Source of the DNA: Christiangramia crocea
Lineage (GTDB): Bacteria; Bacteroidota; Bacteroidia; Flavobacteriales; Flavobacteriaceae
Direction: 5' to 3'
DNA: 64,000 bases
Assembly (NCBI RefSeq): GCF_022410465.1
Contig: NZ_JAJSON010000009.1
Coordinates: 62,001-126,000 of the forward strand
In this document: positions 1-7,628 of the stretch, in pieces
How positions within the stretch are numbered: the stretch's first letter is position 1
Layout of the letters: the number at the start of each line of letters is the position of its first letter
Notes under the pieces: model-generated
Databases searched by the model: none
What the model was told of the DNA's origin: nothing
The model's input: the letters and a program-made list of their open reading frames with translations, nothing else
Program-made: the position numbers and the translations under genes

Positions 1-360
1 GGACGAAAATCCAAGCCCGTGTATGACCCCAAAGAAGATGGTGGTGAAATATAGCAGGCTATAATTGCCGTTCCTGAGCTTTTTCCCTGCCGTGGCGATA
101 TCAAAGATGGCCGTTGCCAGAATGGTCACCGGAATAAGGAATTCCACGTAATCTGTCGCTACCTTAACGATTTCGTATACGGAAAGGATTAGAGCCAGGG
201 TGTGGCCTATAGTGAACAGGGTCACCAGCCATAAGACCTTTTTCCAGGAGTAGAAACTGTAGGAGGCAACAAGCACTATTAAAAAAAGTACATGATCGTA
301 TGCCTGCCAGTCCAGCACGTGGTCCAGCCCAAGCCTGAAGTAGAGCCAAAATTGGGACAT
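1..360 (-). CDS. HupE/UreJ-like membrane protein (partial, C-terminus beyond window)
   Basis: Reading the minus strand from the ATG at 358-360 gives 120 codons open to the window edge. The protein begins MSQFWLYFRLGLDHVLDWQA and continues through YDHVLFLIVLVASYSFYSW, an FTIGHTLALILS segment, and ends at VIHGLGFSS. The paired signatures (GLDHVLDWxxYDHxLF, TxGHTLAL and HGLGFS) are typical of the HupE/UreJ family of polytopic membrane proteins, which are often linked to nickel or other metal supply, although many flavobacterial members have no assigned role. At least three hydrophobic segments are visible. The family is usually about 190 aa, so roughly the last third is missing. The longest open frame elsewhere in this interval, on the same strand, is a shadow. 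Family call is firm, function is not. Confidence 0.85.
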   Translation of the reverse strand, partial: MSQFWLYFRLGLDHVLDWQAYDHVLFLIVLVASYSFYSWKKVLWLVTLFTIGHTLALILSVYEIVKVATDYVEFLIPVTILATAIFDIATAGKKLRNGNYSLLYFTTIFFGVIHGLGFSS

Positions 361-467
361 AATCCGGTTTTAATTAGGAAAGACCCGAATTTACAACATA
401 TTAAGTTAATTGCAAAGGCTCTCTAAGACCGGTTTCGGCGAGTACTTCATAATCAAAGATTTATAAA

Positions 468-487
468 AATACCTTTTTTGTGGTATT
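468..487. promoter_or_regulatory. AATACC-N8-GGTATT palindrome, copy 1
   Basis: A 20-bp element with 6-bp inverted arms AATACC and GGTATT separated by TTTTTTGT. The same arms with the same 8-bp spacing occur at 736, 2611 and 4352, each in front of a gene. This copy has no annotated gene directly behind it, but a conserved non-coding segment ending in a terminator-like hairpin follows (563-687). It is a candidate binding site for the LuxR-type regulator at 4408-5241. Confidence 0.55.
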
Positions 488-562
488 TGCCAGTTCGAGA
501 GGAGACACTACCTTAGCCCTCCCAAATGGTATTCTATGGAAGGGGATTGGAGGAATTAGAAT

Positions 563-687
563 TTTGGGTAGGGTCAAAATTCTAAGTCGTTTTTTTGTTG
601 GGGTAAAAATCGATGTTAATAGATCAAATTTCCAAAACTAACCGTGGATGCCGAACAGCCTCCGGATTCATTTCCGGAGGTTTTTTT
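563..687 (+). other. Conserved non-coding segment, copy A (candidate small RNA)
   Basis: This stretch is repeated, with divergence, at 2443-2564. Shared blocks include AAAATTnTAAGTCGTTTTTT, AAAAATCGATGTTA and ATAGATCAAATT, and both copies end in a GC stem followed by a T-run. No convincing reading frame is present. Because each copy lies upstream of a Kelch lipoprotein gene, it was probably duplicated with that gene. It could be a small RNA, a regulatory region or a decayed leader. Apart from the palindrome at 468 and the one at 736, I see nothing else in the 444-bp gap 361-804. Confidence 0.4.
659..687 (+). terminator. Rho-independent terminator-like hairpin
   Basis: CCTCCGGA and TCCGGAGG form a perfect 8-bp stem around TTCATT, followed by seven T. 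No plus-strand protein gene precedes it, so it would end the conserved non-coding segment 563-687. Confidence 0.7.
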
Positions 688-735
688 GCATGAACTAACT
701 ATATAAATTCTTCATAGGTTGGTGACATTCAGCAA

Positions 736-755
736 AATACCCTTTTAGGGGTATT
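736..755. promoter_or_regulatory. AATACC-N8-GGTATT palindrome, copy 2 (upstream of Kelch lipoprotein 1)
   Basis: AATACC and GGTATT arms with an extra C/G pair inside them. A TATTTTG element at 778-784 lies 22 bp downstream, exactly the spacing seen at the second paralogue, and resembles the Bacteroidota -7 box. That places the palindrome centre near -44, a position compatible with activation. Confidence 0.65.
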
Positions 756-804
756 GTGCCTATAATAGGTTTATTGATATTTTGCGGCTCTAAACCTTAT
801 TATC

Positions 805-2319
805 ATGAATAATTACAAAGCTTTCTTTCTTAGTTTTTTACTCGCCATTATTATTGGATGTAGTAGTGAGGATCCAACTCCAGATCCAGATCCGGACCCG
901 GACCCGGATCCCGTTTCAGAAGAGTTAACCACCGAGGAGGTTTCTTCATTTTTAACCGATAATTCTGAGTCTGTTGAGGAAGAAGGTAAAGTATGGCAAA
1001 TATCCAATGCAGAACTGATCAACGCAAGTGGAACTATAAATGTATCTTCTTTGGCGAACGTCCAGGATGATGAATTCATATTTGAAAAAGGCGCTTCAGA
1101 TAATGAAGTTATCATGACCTGGCGACCTCGTAATGATATTGATTATGATGCAACAAGTACAGAAGATGCTAAAAAGGATTATTATCTTTCTGTAGAAACC
1201 TATACAGGTACTATAGATGAAGATGATCCTTCTTTGATGGATTTTGCTGAGGGCAAAATTCAGGTAGAAATAATATCTGAAGATGAAATCGAAATTCAAA
1301 TAGGTAATTTTGAAAGTAAATCCCAGGTATCAGGAAATACCTCTAAATCTCATTTTTTCGAATTATGTAATTCCTGCTCCCTTTTAGGTACGGCAACACC
1401 CAAAACAGAAGCAGATTATGAGGCCGCTCCATCAGAATTGACTTTTACTAAGCTTCTGGATATAGAAGATGGTAATAATATGACTACCGGGGCCCCGGGT
1501 TTAACTGCTTCAGAAGCTGAGAGCAAGCTTTACTGGTCATATCGAAAGGATAATACTGACCGACTTGAGCATGTTTTAAGTTATGATCTTTCATCTGAAG
1601 AAATTGAAGACTGTAGTACAGATCAGAATAGTTTTGTTTCTAAACAGATTCATGTTTCCAGTAATGGTGTTACAGTTATAGGAGGATTGAGGATAAATTA
1701 TTATCCTAAAGATCTTGATCCTACGGCAGCTGAACCTTCTTGCAATCCTGACTCTTATGAACATGGCCTACGTCTTAGCCGATTTGGAAGTGCAGTAATG
1801 GATGGGAGTATTTATATTTTTGGCGGGGATCTCGATGAAACAAATTCTGATAAGATCTATCGCTGGGATGAAACCAATAATGTTCTTGAAATGGTAGGAA
1901 GTCTGCCCTCACCTAAATCCTGGGCTAATGGGGATATTGTAGATGGGAAACTGTATGTTTTTGGTGGACAGGCGCAGTTTTCAGGTACTCCATCTGAGGA
2001 CAGCATCTATATTTATGATTTTGAAAGTGATTCTACAGAGACATTGTCTCTTCCAGTGCCCTTGTTCAGATCATATGTTGCCAGAGATAAACATCTGTTA
2101 TATGTTGCAGGCCAGTTAGATGACAGGATCGGTATTTTCTTTGGGGTATTTAACACTATAGATAATACTTTTACCGAAGTACCTGTGAGTTTCCCTACTG
2201 AAGAGACCAGAACCATTCACCAGATGACAATTCTTGATAATAAGGTCTACGTTATATATGGGGGGCTGGATGAAAATAATAATCCGGTAGACTTTGGTAT
2301 ATATGCTGCAGAAATATAA
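805..2319 (+). CDS. Kelch-repeat lipoprotein, paralogue 1
   Basis: 504 aa. A hydrophobic signal ends in the lipobox IIIGC with Cys19, so the mature protein is a lipoprotein, probably at the outer membrane. Cys19 is followed by SSEDPTP and a run of Asp-Pro repeats (to about residue 36), encoded by an in-frame hexamer-like repeat at 868-912. The C-terminal half contains Kelch-type blades, for example SAVMDGSIYIFGG, DKIYRWDETNN and DIVDGKLYVFGG, which usually form beta-propellers that bind proteins or ligands. The N-terminal domain (about 40-200) is not recognised. The protein is highly similar along its whole length to the product of 2680-4206, except for the Asp-Pro linker. Its promoter carries the AATACC palindrome and a terminator closes it, so it is monocistronic. 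No function can be assigned. Confidence 0.8.
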   Translation: MNNYKAFFLSFLLAIIIGCSSEDPTPDPDPDPDPDPVSEELTTEEVSSFLTDNSESVEEEGKVWQISNAELINASGTINVSSLANVQDDEFIFEKGASDNEVIMTWRPRNDIDYDATSTEDAKKDYYLSVETYTGTIDEDDPSLMDFAEGKIQVEIISEDEIEIQIGNFESKSQVSGNTSKSHFFELCNSCSLLGTATPKTEADYEAAPSELTFTKLLDIEDGNNMTTGAPGLTASEAESKLYWSYRKDNTDRLEHVLSYDLSSEEIEDCSTDQNSFVSKQIHVSSNGVTVIGGLRINYYPKDLDPTAAEPSCNPDSYEHGLRLSRFGSAVMDGSIYIFGGDLDETNSDKIYRWDETNNVLEMVGSLPSPKSWANGDIVDGKLYVFGGQAQFSGTPSEDSIYIYDFESDSTETLSLPVPLFRSYVARDKHLLYVAGQLDDRIGIFFGVFNTIDNTFTEVPVSFPTEETRTIHQMTILDNKVYVIYGGLDENNNPVDFGIYAAEI

Positions 2320-2351
2320 TTTCAAGACCTTCCAATTCCACTCTTGAACTG

Positions 2352-2383
2352 AAAATCCCCGCATACTTTAGCGGGGATTTTTT
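2352..2383 (+). terminator. Terminator of Kelch lipoprotein 1
   Basis: AATCCCCGC, loop ATACTTTA, then GCGGGGATT and a T-run. The same hairpin closes the second paralogue, so it was part of the duplicated unit. Confidence 0.9.
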
Positions 2384-2442
2384 ATGCGCTCAGTTTTCTT
2401 CTTTCAACATTATAGAATTACACATTGCTCATTTTTATGGAG

Positions 2443-2564
2443 TAGTATTTTGGATAGTGTTAAAATTATAAGTCGTTTTTTATTCGGTGCAAAAATCGAT
2501 GTTACATAGATCAAATTCCCGGAACTATTTGAGGCCTCCCTGGGTTATTTCCAGAGCTTTTTTA
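2443..2564 (+). other. Conserved non-coding segment, copy B (candidate small RNA)
   Basis: Diverged copy of 563-687, with the same shared blocks. It ends in CCTGG...CCAG followed by CTTTTTT, a weaker hairpin than copy A. It fills most of the 360-bp gap between the two Kelch genes; the rest holds the terminator at 2352 and the palindrome at 2611. Confidence 0.4.
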
Positions 2565-2610
2565 CTTGAAAGATCTTAGGTCACACATTTAATTTATTGA
2601 TATTCAGAAA

Positions 2611-2630
2611 AATACCTTTTTGGGGGTATT
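2611..2630. promoter_or_regulatory. AATACC-N8-GGTATT palindrome, copy 3 (upstream of Kelch lipoprotein 2)
   Basis: Same arms and 8-bp spacer as the copy at 736. A TATTTTG -7-like box at 2653-2659 again lies 22 bp downstream. The sequence between the palindrome and the -7 box is also nearly identical in the two promoters. Confidence 0.65.
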
Positions 2631-2679
2631 GTTTCTATAATAGGTTTATTGATATTTTGCAGTTCTAAACCTTATCATT

Positions 2680-4206
2680 ATGAATAAATATACAACTGGC
2701 TTTTTTAGCCTCTTACTCATTTTTATTATTGGTTGCAGCCTGGAGGGCCCGCGTCCGGATAAAGCTCAAGGCCCCAATCCATATCAAATTCCTGGTTTAA
2801 TAACAGGCGAAATGGTTAGCATCGTATTAACAGACAATTCTGAATCTGTTGAAGAAGAAGGGAGGGTTTGGAAATTATCCGCTGCTGAACTTATTAATGA
2901 AAGTGGAACTATAAACGTATCCTCTTTACCGAATATCGAGGACGATGAATTTCTCTTTAAAACCGGGGATTCAGAAAATGAAATAATTCTGACCTGGAGA
3001 CCTCGTAATGATATAGATTTTGAGGCAACAACTTCAGAAGAGGCTAAAAAGGATTATTACCTTTCTGTAGAAACCTATACAGGTATAATAGATGAAGATA
3101 ATCCTACTTTGTTAGAGTTTGCCGATGGTAAAATTCAGGTAGAAATAATATCTGAAGACGAAATCGAAATTCAAATAGGTAATTTTGAGAGTAAATCCCA
3201 GGTATCAGCAATTACCACTAAATCTCATTATCTCGAATTATGTAATTCCTGCTCCCTTTTAGGTTCTGCAACTCCCAAAACGGAAGCCGATTATAAGACT
3301 GTTCCTTCAGAATTGACTTTCACAAAGCTCCTGGATGTACAATATGGTAATAATTTTTTTACCGGCGCCCCTGGTTTTACTGCTTCAGAGGCTGAGAACA
3401 AGCTTTACTGGTCCTACAGGCAGGATGGTGGAGACAGGCTGGAACATGTATTAAGTTATAATTTAGCAACACAAGAGGTTGAAGACTGTAGTACCGGACT
3501 AAGAGATTTTGTTTCGAAACAAATACATGTTTCCAGTAATGGAGTATCAGTTGTAGGGGGACAGCGGATAAATATTTATCCTAAAGATCTTAACCCTACT
3601 AATGCTGCAGAAGGAGAAGCCACCTGTAATCCTGATGCTTATGATCACGGGTTGTGGTTATCCAGGTTTGGAAGTGCAATTATGGAAGGCGATCTATATA
3701 TTTTTGGAGGAGATCTGAATGAAATAAATTCTGATAAAATCTATCGCTGGGATGATACCAATAATGTTCTTGAAATGGTAGGGCGTCTGCCATCACCCAA
3801 ATCATGGGCAAACGGAGATATTGTAGATGGTAAGCTGTATGTTTTTGGTGGACAGGCACAGTTTTCGGGAACCCCATCAGAAGATACTATTTACATTTTT
3901 GATTTTGATACAAATTCCACAGAGACATTATCCCTTCCGGTCCCCTTATATAGGTCCTATGTGGCAAGAGATGAGAACTTAATATATGTAGCAGGTCAAC
4001 TGGATAATGAAAATTATGATATTTTCTTTGGTGTATTTAATACCATAGATAATAGTTTTACCCAGGTACCGCTTAGTCTTACCAGTGAAGGGAATAGAAC
4101 CATACATCAGATGACAATTCTTGACAATAAGGTCTATGTTATTTACGGGGGTCGGGATGAAAATGGTAATCCGGTAGACTTTGGTATTTATGCCGCAGAA
4201 ATATAA
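2680..4206 (+). CDS. Kelch-repeat lipoprotein, paralogue 2
   Basis: 508 aa, with lipobox IIGC and Cys19. It aligns with the protein of 805-2319 over its full length, and long stretches are identical (for example the region around FGGQAQFSGTPSED). The linker after the lipid anchor differs: the Asp-Pro repeat of paralogue 1 is replaced by a Gly/Pro-rich segment (EGPRPDKAQGPNP). Kelch-type blades lie in the C-terminal half (IYRWDDTNN, DIVDGKLYVFGG). A recent tandem duplication that included upstream and terminator sequences explains the pair. Keeping both copies suggests dosage or ligand divergence. The shared promoter element ties both genes to the regulator downstream. Role unknown. Confidence 0.8.
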   Translation: MNKYTTGFFSLLLIFIIGCSLEGPRPDKAQGPNPYQIPGLITGEMVSIVLTDNSESVEEEGRVWKLSAAELINESGTINVSSLPNIEDDEFLFKTGDSENEIILTWRPRNDIDFEATTSEEAKKDYYLSVETYTGIIDEDNPTLLEFADGKIQVEIISEDEIEIQIGNFESKSQVSAITTKSHYLELCNSCSLLGSATPKTEADYKTVPSELTFTKLLDVQYGNNFFTGAPGFTASEAENKLYWSYRQDGGDRLEHVLSYNLATQEVEDCSTGLRDFVSKQIHVSSNGVSVVGGQRINIYPKDLNPTNAAEGEATCNPDAYDHGLWLSRFGSAIMEGDLYIFGGDLNEINSDKIYRWDDTNNVLEMVGRLPSPKSWANGDIVDGKLYVFGGQAQFSGTPSEDTIYIFDFDTNSTETLSLPVPLYRSYVARDENLIYVAGQLDNENYDIFFGVFNTIDNSFTQVPLSLTSEGNRTIHQMTILDNKVYVIYGGRDENGNPVDFGIYAAEI

Positions 4207-4238
4207 TTTCAAGATCTTCCAATTCCACTTTTGAACTG

Positions 4239-4271
4239 AAAATCCCCGCATAATTTTAGCGGGGATTTTTT
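4239..4271 (+). terminator. Terminator of Kelch lipoprotein 2
   Basis: AATCCCCGC, loop ATAATTTTA, GCGGGGATT and a T-run; a copy of the hairpin at 2352. Confidence 0.9.
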
Positions 4272-4351
4272 ATGCCCATATATTATAAATACCTGATAAA
4301 TAGCGTACTAAATTTCCTGCTAATCATAATATTTTGAATTAATGTCACGGT

Positions 4352-4371
4352 AATACCTAAAAAAAGGTATT
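4352..4371. promoter_or_regulatory. AATACC-N8-GGTATT palindrome, copy 4 (upstream of LuxR gene)
   Basis: AATACCTAAAAAAAGGTATT. A TATATTGCGG element at 4377-4386 matches the -7 region of the Kelch promoters, but here it lies only 5 bp after the palindrome instead of 22. Binding at this position would cover the core promoter, which suggests autorepression while the lipoprotein genes could be activated. Confidence 0.6.
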
Positions 4372-4407
4372 TTTTATATATTGCGGTCTGTTAAGAAAAT
4401 CATAAAT

Positions 4408-5241
4408 ATGAGTAAAGATTTCCGGGAGATTGCTGAATACTGGAAAAAGGAATATTCCAGTCAGATTACTGAGAATAAGGAATACAATACATCAGAACAA
4501 TTCAGGAAAATGGCGGCATTCTTTGCGCCAGGCAATTCGTATTATTATATAGTGAATTTTCATAATCTGCATCTTGAGATGGTTTCAGATTCTGTTAAAG
4601 AATTTGTGGGGATAGACAGTGATACCGTTACCATGCAAGAGCTGCTGGGAACAGCTTTACCAGAGGAAATTGGTTCCATTCAGGCAAAAGAGAACGTGAT
4701 AAAAGACTTTTTTATGAAGCATCTTAAAAAGGAGTATTGCTCAGGTTATAAGGAAGCAGTTCTTTCTTATAAGGTGGTCTATACTTATCAGATGCGCGAT
4801 CCTGAAGGTAAAATAAGGACTATATTGCATCAGGCTACGCCTTTATCTGTGGTCGAGAATGGTAACTTTCAACATGTTTTTAGTGTGCACTCAGATATCT
4901 CACATTTGAAGGTCGTTAGTAGCGGGGATGTTTCTTTTGTTCACTTAAATGGCGGAAAGTCATACTATAATATCAACTCTGAGTACGGGAAGTTCGATCC
5001 CAAATTCTCTGTATTTGAAAAGCAAAGTCTTACAGAAATATTATCAGAAAGGGAAAAGGAGATAGTGGGCGAGCTTGCCCGCGGGCTCAGTGCCGATGAT
5101 ATCGCACGGGAGCTGAATCTTTCACCCCACACCGTTAAGACCCACCGGAAGAACATCCTGCAGAAGAGCGGTTGCTCGAATACCGCAGAGTTAGTGGCCA
5201 AATGCCTTACCGGCGGTGTGATCTCGCTTAGTTTGAATTAA
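4408..5241 (+). CDS. LuxR-type transcriptional regulator with PAS-like sensor domain
   Basis: 277 aa from the ATG at 4408. A longer frame opens at a TTG at 4381, but that TTG lies inside the conserved -7 promoter element, so I reject it as a start. The N-terminal part (about 25-175) has the layout of the PAS-like sensor seen in many flavobacterial LuxR proteins: YYYIVNFHNLHLEMVSDSV, EGKIRTILHQATPL, FSVHSDISHLK. The C-terminus is a clear LuxR/GerE helix-turn-helix (LSEREKEIVGELARGLS, then IARELNLSPHTVKTHRKNIL). The palindrome in its own promoter and in both Kelch promoters makes it the obvious candidate regulator of that pair. The signal is unknown and no cognate kinase domain is nearby. Confidence 0.85.
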   Translation: MSKDFREIAEYWKKEYSSQITENKEYNTSEQFRKMAAFFAPGNSYYYIVNFHNLHLEMVSDSVKEFVGIDSDTVTMQELLGTALPEEIGSIQAKENVIKDFFMKHLKKEYCSGYKEAVLSYKVVYTYQMRDPEGKIRTILHQATPLSVVENGNFQHVFSVHSDISHLKVVSSGDVSFVHLNGGKSYYNINSEYGKFDPKFSVFEKQSLTEILSEREKEIVGELARGLSADDIARELNLSPHTVKTHRKNILQKSGCSNTAELVAKCLTGGVISLSLN

Positions 5242-5429
5242 AGCGTGTGCTCGGGAACTTTTTTAGAGGAAAGGGTTAGGCGGTTAAAATGGAAATCTTA
5301 GTTTTATAAAACTTTTTTATCCGGGCCGTCCGGATGCTAAAGGAAAAGAATCAAATTGATATAACGAGTTGGCAACAAGGCTCCGATCGAGCTAGAAGTG
5401 CTAATTAATGAAATACTACAAATTTTAAT

Positions 5430-6443
5430 ATGCAGATTTTATACATTATTGGAAATGGTTTTGATCTAAATATTGGACTGAAAACTAGCTATAAATACTT
5501 TTTTGATTACTACAAATCAAAAGACTCTCCTAATAAAAATGTAGAAAAACTTAAGAAAAATATTTCAGCAAATTATAATAACTGGTCTGATTTAGAATTA
5601 GCCTTTGGCAGGTATACTAATGAGTTGAAAACCGTTGAAGAATTTGATGAAGTGTTTGAGGACATTGGTGAAAACCTAGCAGAATATTTAAGATTGGAAG
5701 AGGAAAAATTTGAAGAGAGTGAAATTGATAGAGAAAGATTCTTCAAATATTTAGTTTCCCCAGAAGATGAGCTAAGACAAATTGACAAAAACAGAATTAG
5801 CGAATACAAAAATAAATATCTAAATCACCATTGGGGAATAGATATATTTACTTTCAATTATACTACTGTATTGGAAAAAATAATTGGAGAAGGACAAAAG
5901 AATATTAGAATTGGAAATCATCCAAATACAAATAGTAAAGCTGACGTAACTTTGAGAGGAATTGAACATATTCACGGCTTTACAGATAACAGAATGGTTT
6001 TAGGTGTAAATGATGAATCTCAGATCAAAAACAAGGATTTTAAGGAAAACCGAGATGTATTAGAAGCGATTGTGAAGAGTGAATGTAATTTAGCATATGG
6101 CCATACAATAGATGAATTATTTAAAAAGAAGATAAAAGCAGCTTCTATGATATGCATTTTTGGATCATCAATTGGCGATACTGATAATATGTGGTGGGAA
6201 TTGATTGGTGAAAGATTAAATAATAATGTCCCCTTGATAATTTTCACAAAAGGAGAAGAAGTAATTTCACCCAGAATTGGCTACAAAAATAACCGCACGA
6301 AAAGAAGAATGAGAGATTACTTTTTAGACAAAACTAATCTTTCAGAAGGAGTTCGAAAACGAATTGAAAATAATGTTTATGTAGGTTTAGACACTTCGAT
6401 GTTTAAAGATATAGTAAGTCGCCCAGTTGCTAACATCGGTTAA
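5430..6443 (+). CDS. AbiH-like abortive infection protein
   Basis: 337 aa. The N-terminus QILYIIGNGFDLNIGLKTSY is the hallmark of the AbiH family (bacteriophage abortive infection AbiH). Later family-like blocks are DIFTFNYTTVLE, IEHIHGF and MICIFGSSIGDTDNMWWE. AbiH was first described as a lactococcal phage-exclusion protein, and related proteins are common in defence and accessory regions; the biochemical activity is poorly defined. The gene is AT-rich compared with its neighbours. Its stop codon lies inside the 154-bp repeat that follows (TCGGTTAACG), as expected for a mobile single-gene cassette. Family call is strong, and phage defence is an inference from the family. Confidence 0.85.
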   Translation: MQILYIIGNGFDLNIGLKTSYKYFFDYYKSKDSPNKNVEKLKKNISANYNNWSDLELAFGRYTNELKTVEEFDEVFEDIGENLAEYLRLEEEKFEESEIDRERFFKYLVSPEDELRQIDKNRISEYKNKYLNHHWGIDIFTFNYTTVLEKIIGEGQKNIRIGNHPNTNSKADVTLRGIEHIHGFTDNRMVLGVNDESQIKNKDFKENRDVLEAIVKSECNLAYGHTIDELFKKKIKAASMICIFGSSIGDTDNMWWELIGERLNNNVPLIIFTKGEEVISPRIGYKNNRTKRRMRDYFLDKTNLSEGVRKRIENNVYVGLDTSMFKDIVSRPVANIG

Positions 6444-6580
6444 CGACCCAATATGCGGGTTTCCAGGAAAAATAATAACTTAGAACCTGAAAAACCAATC
6501 AACAAGCCGACCTCCCGATAGCTATCGGGACCGCGTCCCTTATTCCGCCAACTGGCGATAAGCGAGACCATTGTACACAA
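6427..6580 (+). repeat. Cassette-boundary repeat 1 (attC-like)
   Basis: A 154-bp element starting TTGCTAACATCGG and ending ATTGTACACAA. It contains the core CCAGGAAAAATAATAACTTA, the perfect palindrome CCCGATAGCTATCGGG (6514-6529) and the stem CGCCAACTGGCG. The outer ends are imperfect inverted repeats (GCTAACATCGGTTAACG against the complement of CGAGACCATTGTAC). The stop codon of the AbiH gene lies within it. It is closely similar to the elements at 7434 and 9837, with a diverged relative at 10418. Confidence 0.75.
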
Positions 6581-6593
6581 TATTACAGAAAAA

Positions 6594-7451
6594 TTGGAAC
6601 TAACTGAAGAACATTCAAAAAGTCAAAAGAGAGTCGAAATACTCAAGAAATATCCAATCCTTAGTTTTATAATTATTGCTTTTATTCTTACCTATGGATT
6701 AGGCATTCCTTTTAATATGTGGGTTTCTCAAAATTTGAATATACCGAATCCTTTTGATATTTACTTATCCAGATTAATAACAGTTATATCACCAGGAATT
6801 AGTGCTGTAATTTTGATGTGGAGTAATAAGGAAAAGATTGAACTAAAAAGGTTTTTTCCTAAAAGTGAAAGCATTCATTTTTACTTCCTAATACCCTTTC
6901 TAACACTAATAATATCAATCATATCATTAATTTCAGGAGGCACTTCTGCTGATTTAATAACTACAATTGTTCTAAAAAATTGGGAACAGCTTTTCTTTCA
7001 TCTAATCTTACAAATATTAATAATTGGCATTGGAGAAGAATTAGGATGGAGAGGATGGCTGTTACCAAATTTGAATAAAAAATATACTTTAATAAAAGCT
7101 ATATTTTTAGTGTTAATCATTTGGACTTTATGGCATTTTCCAATTCTATATCAAAAAAGTGAAATTCTACTCCCCTGGTTACTGATAATCACAGGTGCAA
7201 CAGTGATACTGACCTGGATCTGGAAAAATTTTGGAAATAATATTTTACTCTTTGCGGTAGTTCACGGATCAATAAACTATCCTCAGTTTTTTTGGGATAA
7301 TCAAACGAATAATATTGATAGCCAATTAATATTGAATGGTTGGACAATTTCAGGTTATATTTATTTTACAATTGGAATTATTGCTCTTATATCAATGCAT
7401 AAAGTATTTAAAACAAAATATAAAACCAATACTGTGGGCAACAATGGTTAA
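6594..7451 (+). CDS. CPBP family intramembrane glutamic endopeptidase (CAAX protease-like)
   Basis: About 285 aa and strongly hydrophobic, with some seven or eight membrane segments. The three family motifs are present: EELGWR at 148-153, WHFP at 180-183 and HGSIN at 224-228. These carry the Glu, His and Asn residues of the active site. Members process prenylated or small peptide substrates, and bacterial ones are often linked to bacteriocin self-immunity. The frame has no upstream ATG. A TTG at 6594 is the best start, and it lies immediately after the preceding repeat, so expression may depend on the cassette junction; an ATG start only appears around residue 42, which would remove a membrane segment. 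The stop TAA lies inside repeat 2. AT-rich and probably acquired. Confidence 0.85.
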   Translation: MELTEEHSKSQKRVEILKKYPILSFIIIAFILTYGLGIPFNMWVSQNLNIPNPFDIYLSRLITVISPGISAVILMWSNKEKIELKRFFPKSESIHFYFLIPFLTLIISIISLISGGTSADLITTIVLKNWEQLFFHLILQILIIGIGEELGWRGWLLPNLNKKYTLIKAIFLVLIIWTLWHFPILYQKSEILLPWLLIITGATVILTWIWKNFGNNILLFAVVHGSINYPQFFWDNQTNNIDSQLILNGWTISGYIYFTIGIIALISMHKVFKTKYKTNTVGNNG

Positions 7452-7587
7452 TCGCCAATAGCCGGCAGCGTTAGAAAGAAAATAATTAACTTGACCAACA
7501 AACCAATATTAAGCCGACATCCCGATAGCTATCGGGACCGCGTCCCTTACTCCGCCAACTGGCGATAACCGCAACCGTTGTGCACAA
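7434..7587 (+). repeat. Cassette-boundary repeat 2 (attC-like)
   Basis: Exactly 154 bp between GTGGGCAACAATGG and GTTGTGCACAA, the same length as repeat 1. The arms pair well: CAACAATGGTTA and ATCGCCAATAGCCGG against the complement of CGCCAACTGGCGATAACC and GCAACCGTTG. It contains the palindrome CCCGATAGCTATCGGG at 7521-7536, and the CPBP stop codon TAA at 7449-7451 sits inside it. The middle of the element differs from repeat 1, but the CCCGATAG...CCGCCAACTGGCGATAA half is almost identical. Confidence 0.75.
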
Positions 7588-7628
7588 TTATTATTATACT
7601 TGAATATCAAAATTTCACATAATCAAGA

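Noticed and set aside
164-349. Minus-strand ORF of 61 codons
   Set aside because: It is a different frame of the same strand as the HupE-like gene, whose frame carries recognisable family motifs and runs to the window edge.
868-912. Short tandem repeat that could suggest a CRISPR or satellite
   Set aside because: It is an in-frame Asp-Pro coding repeat with no spacers.
4381-4407. TTG start for the LuxR-type regulator
   Set aside because: The TTG belongs to the TATATTGCGG promoter element shared with the Kelch genes; the ATG at 4408 is preferred.
5319-5335. ATCCGG-GCCGT-CCGGAT hairpin as a terminator of the LuxR gene
   Set aside because: A stem exists, but no T-run follows on either strand.
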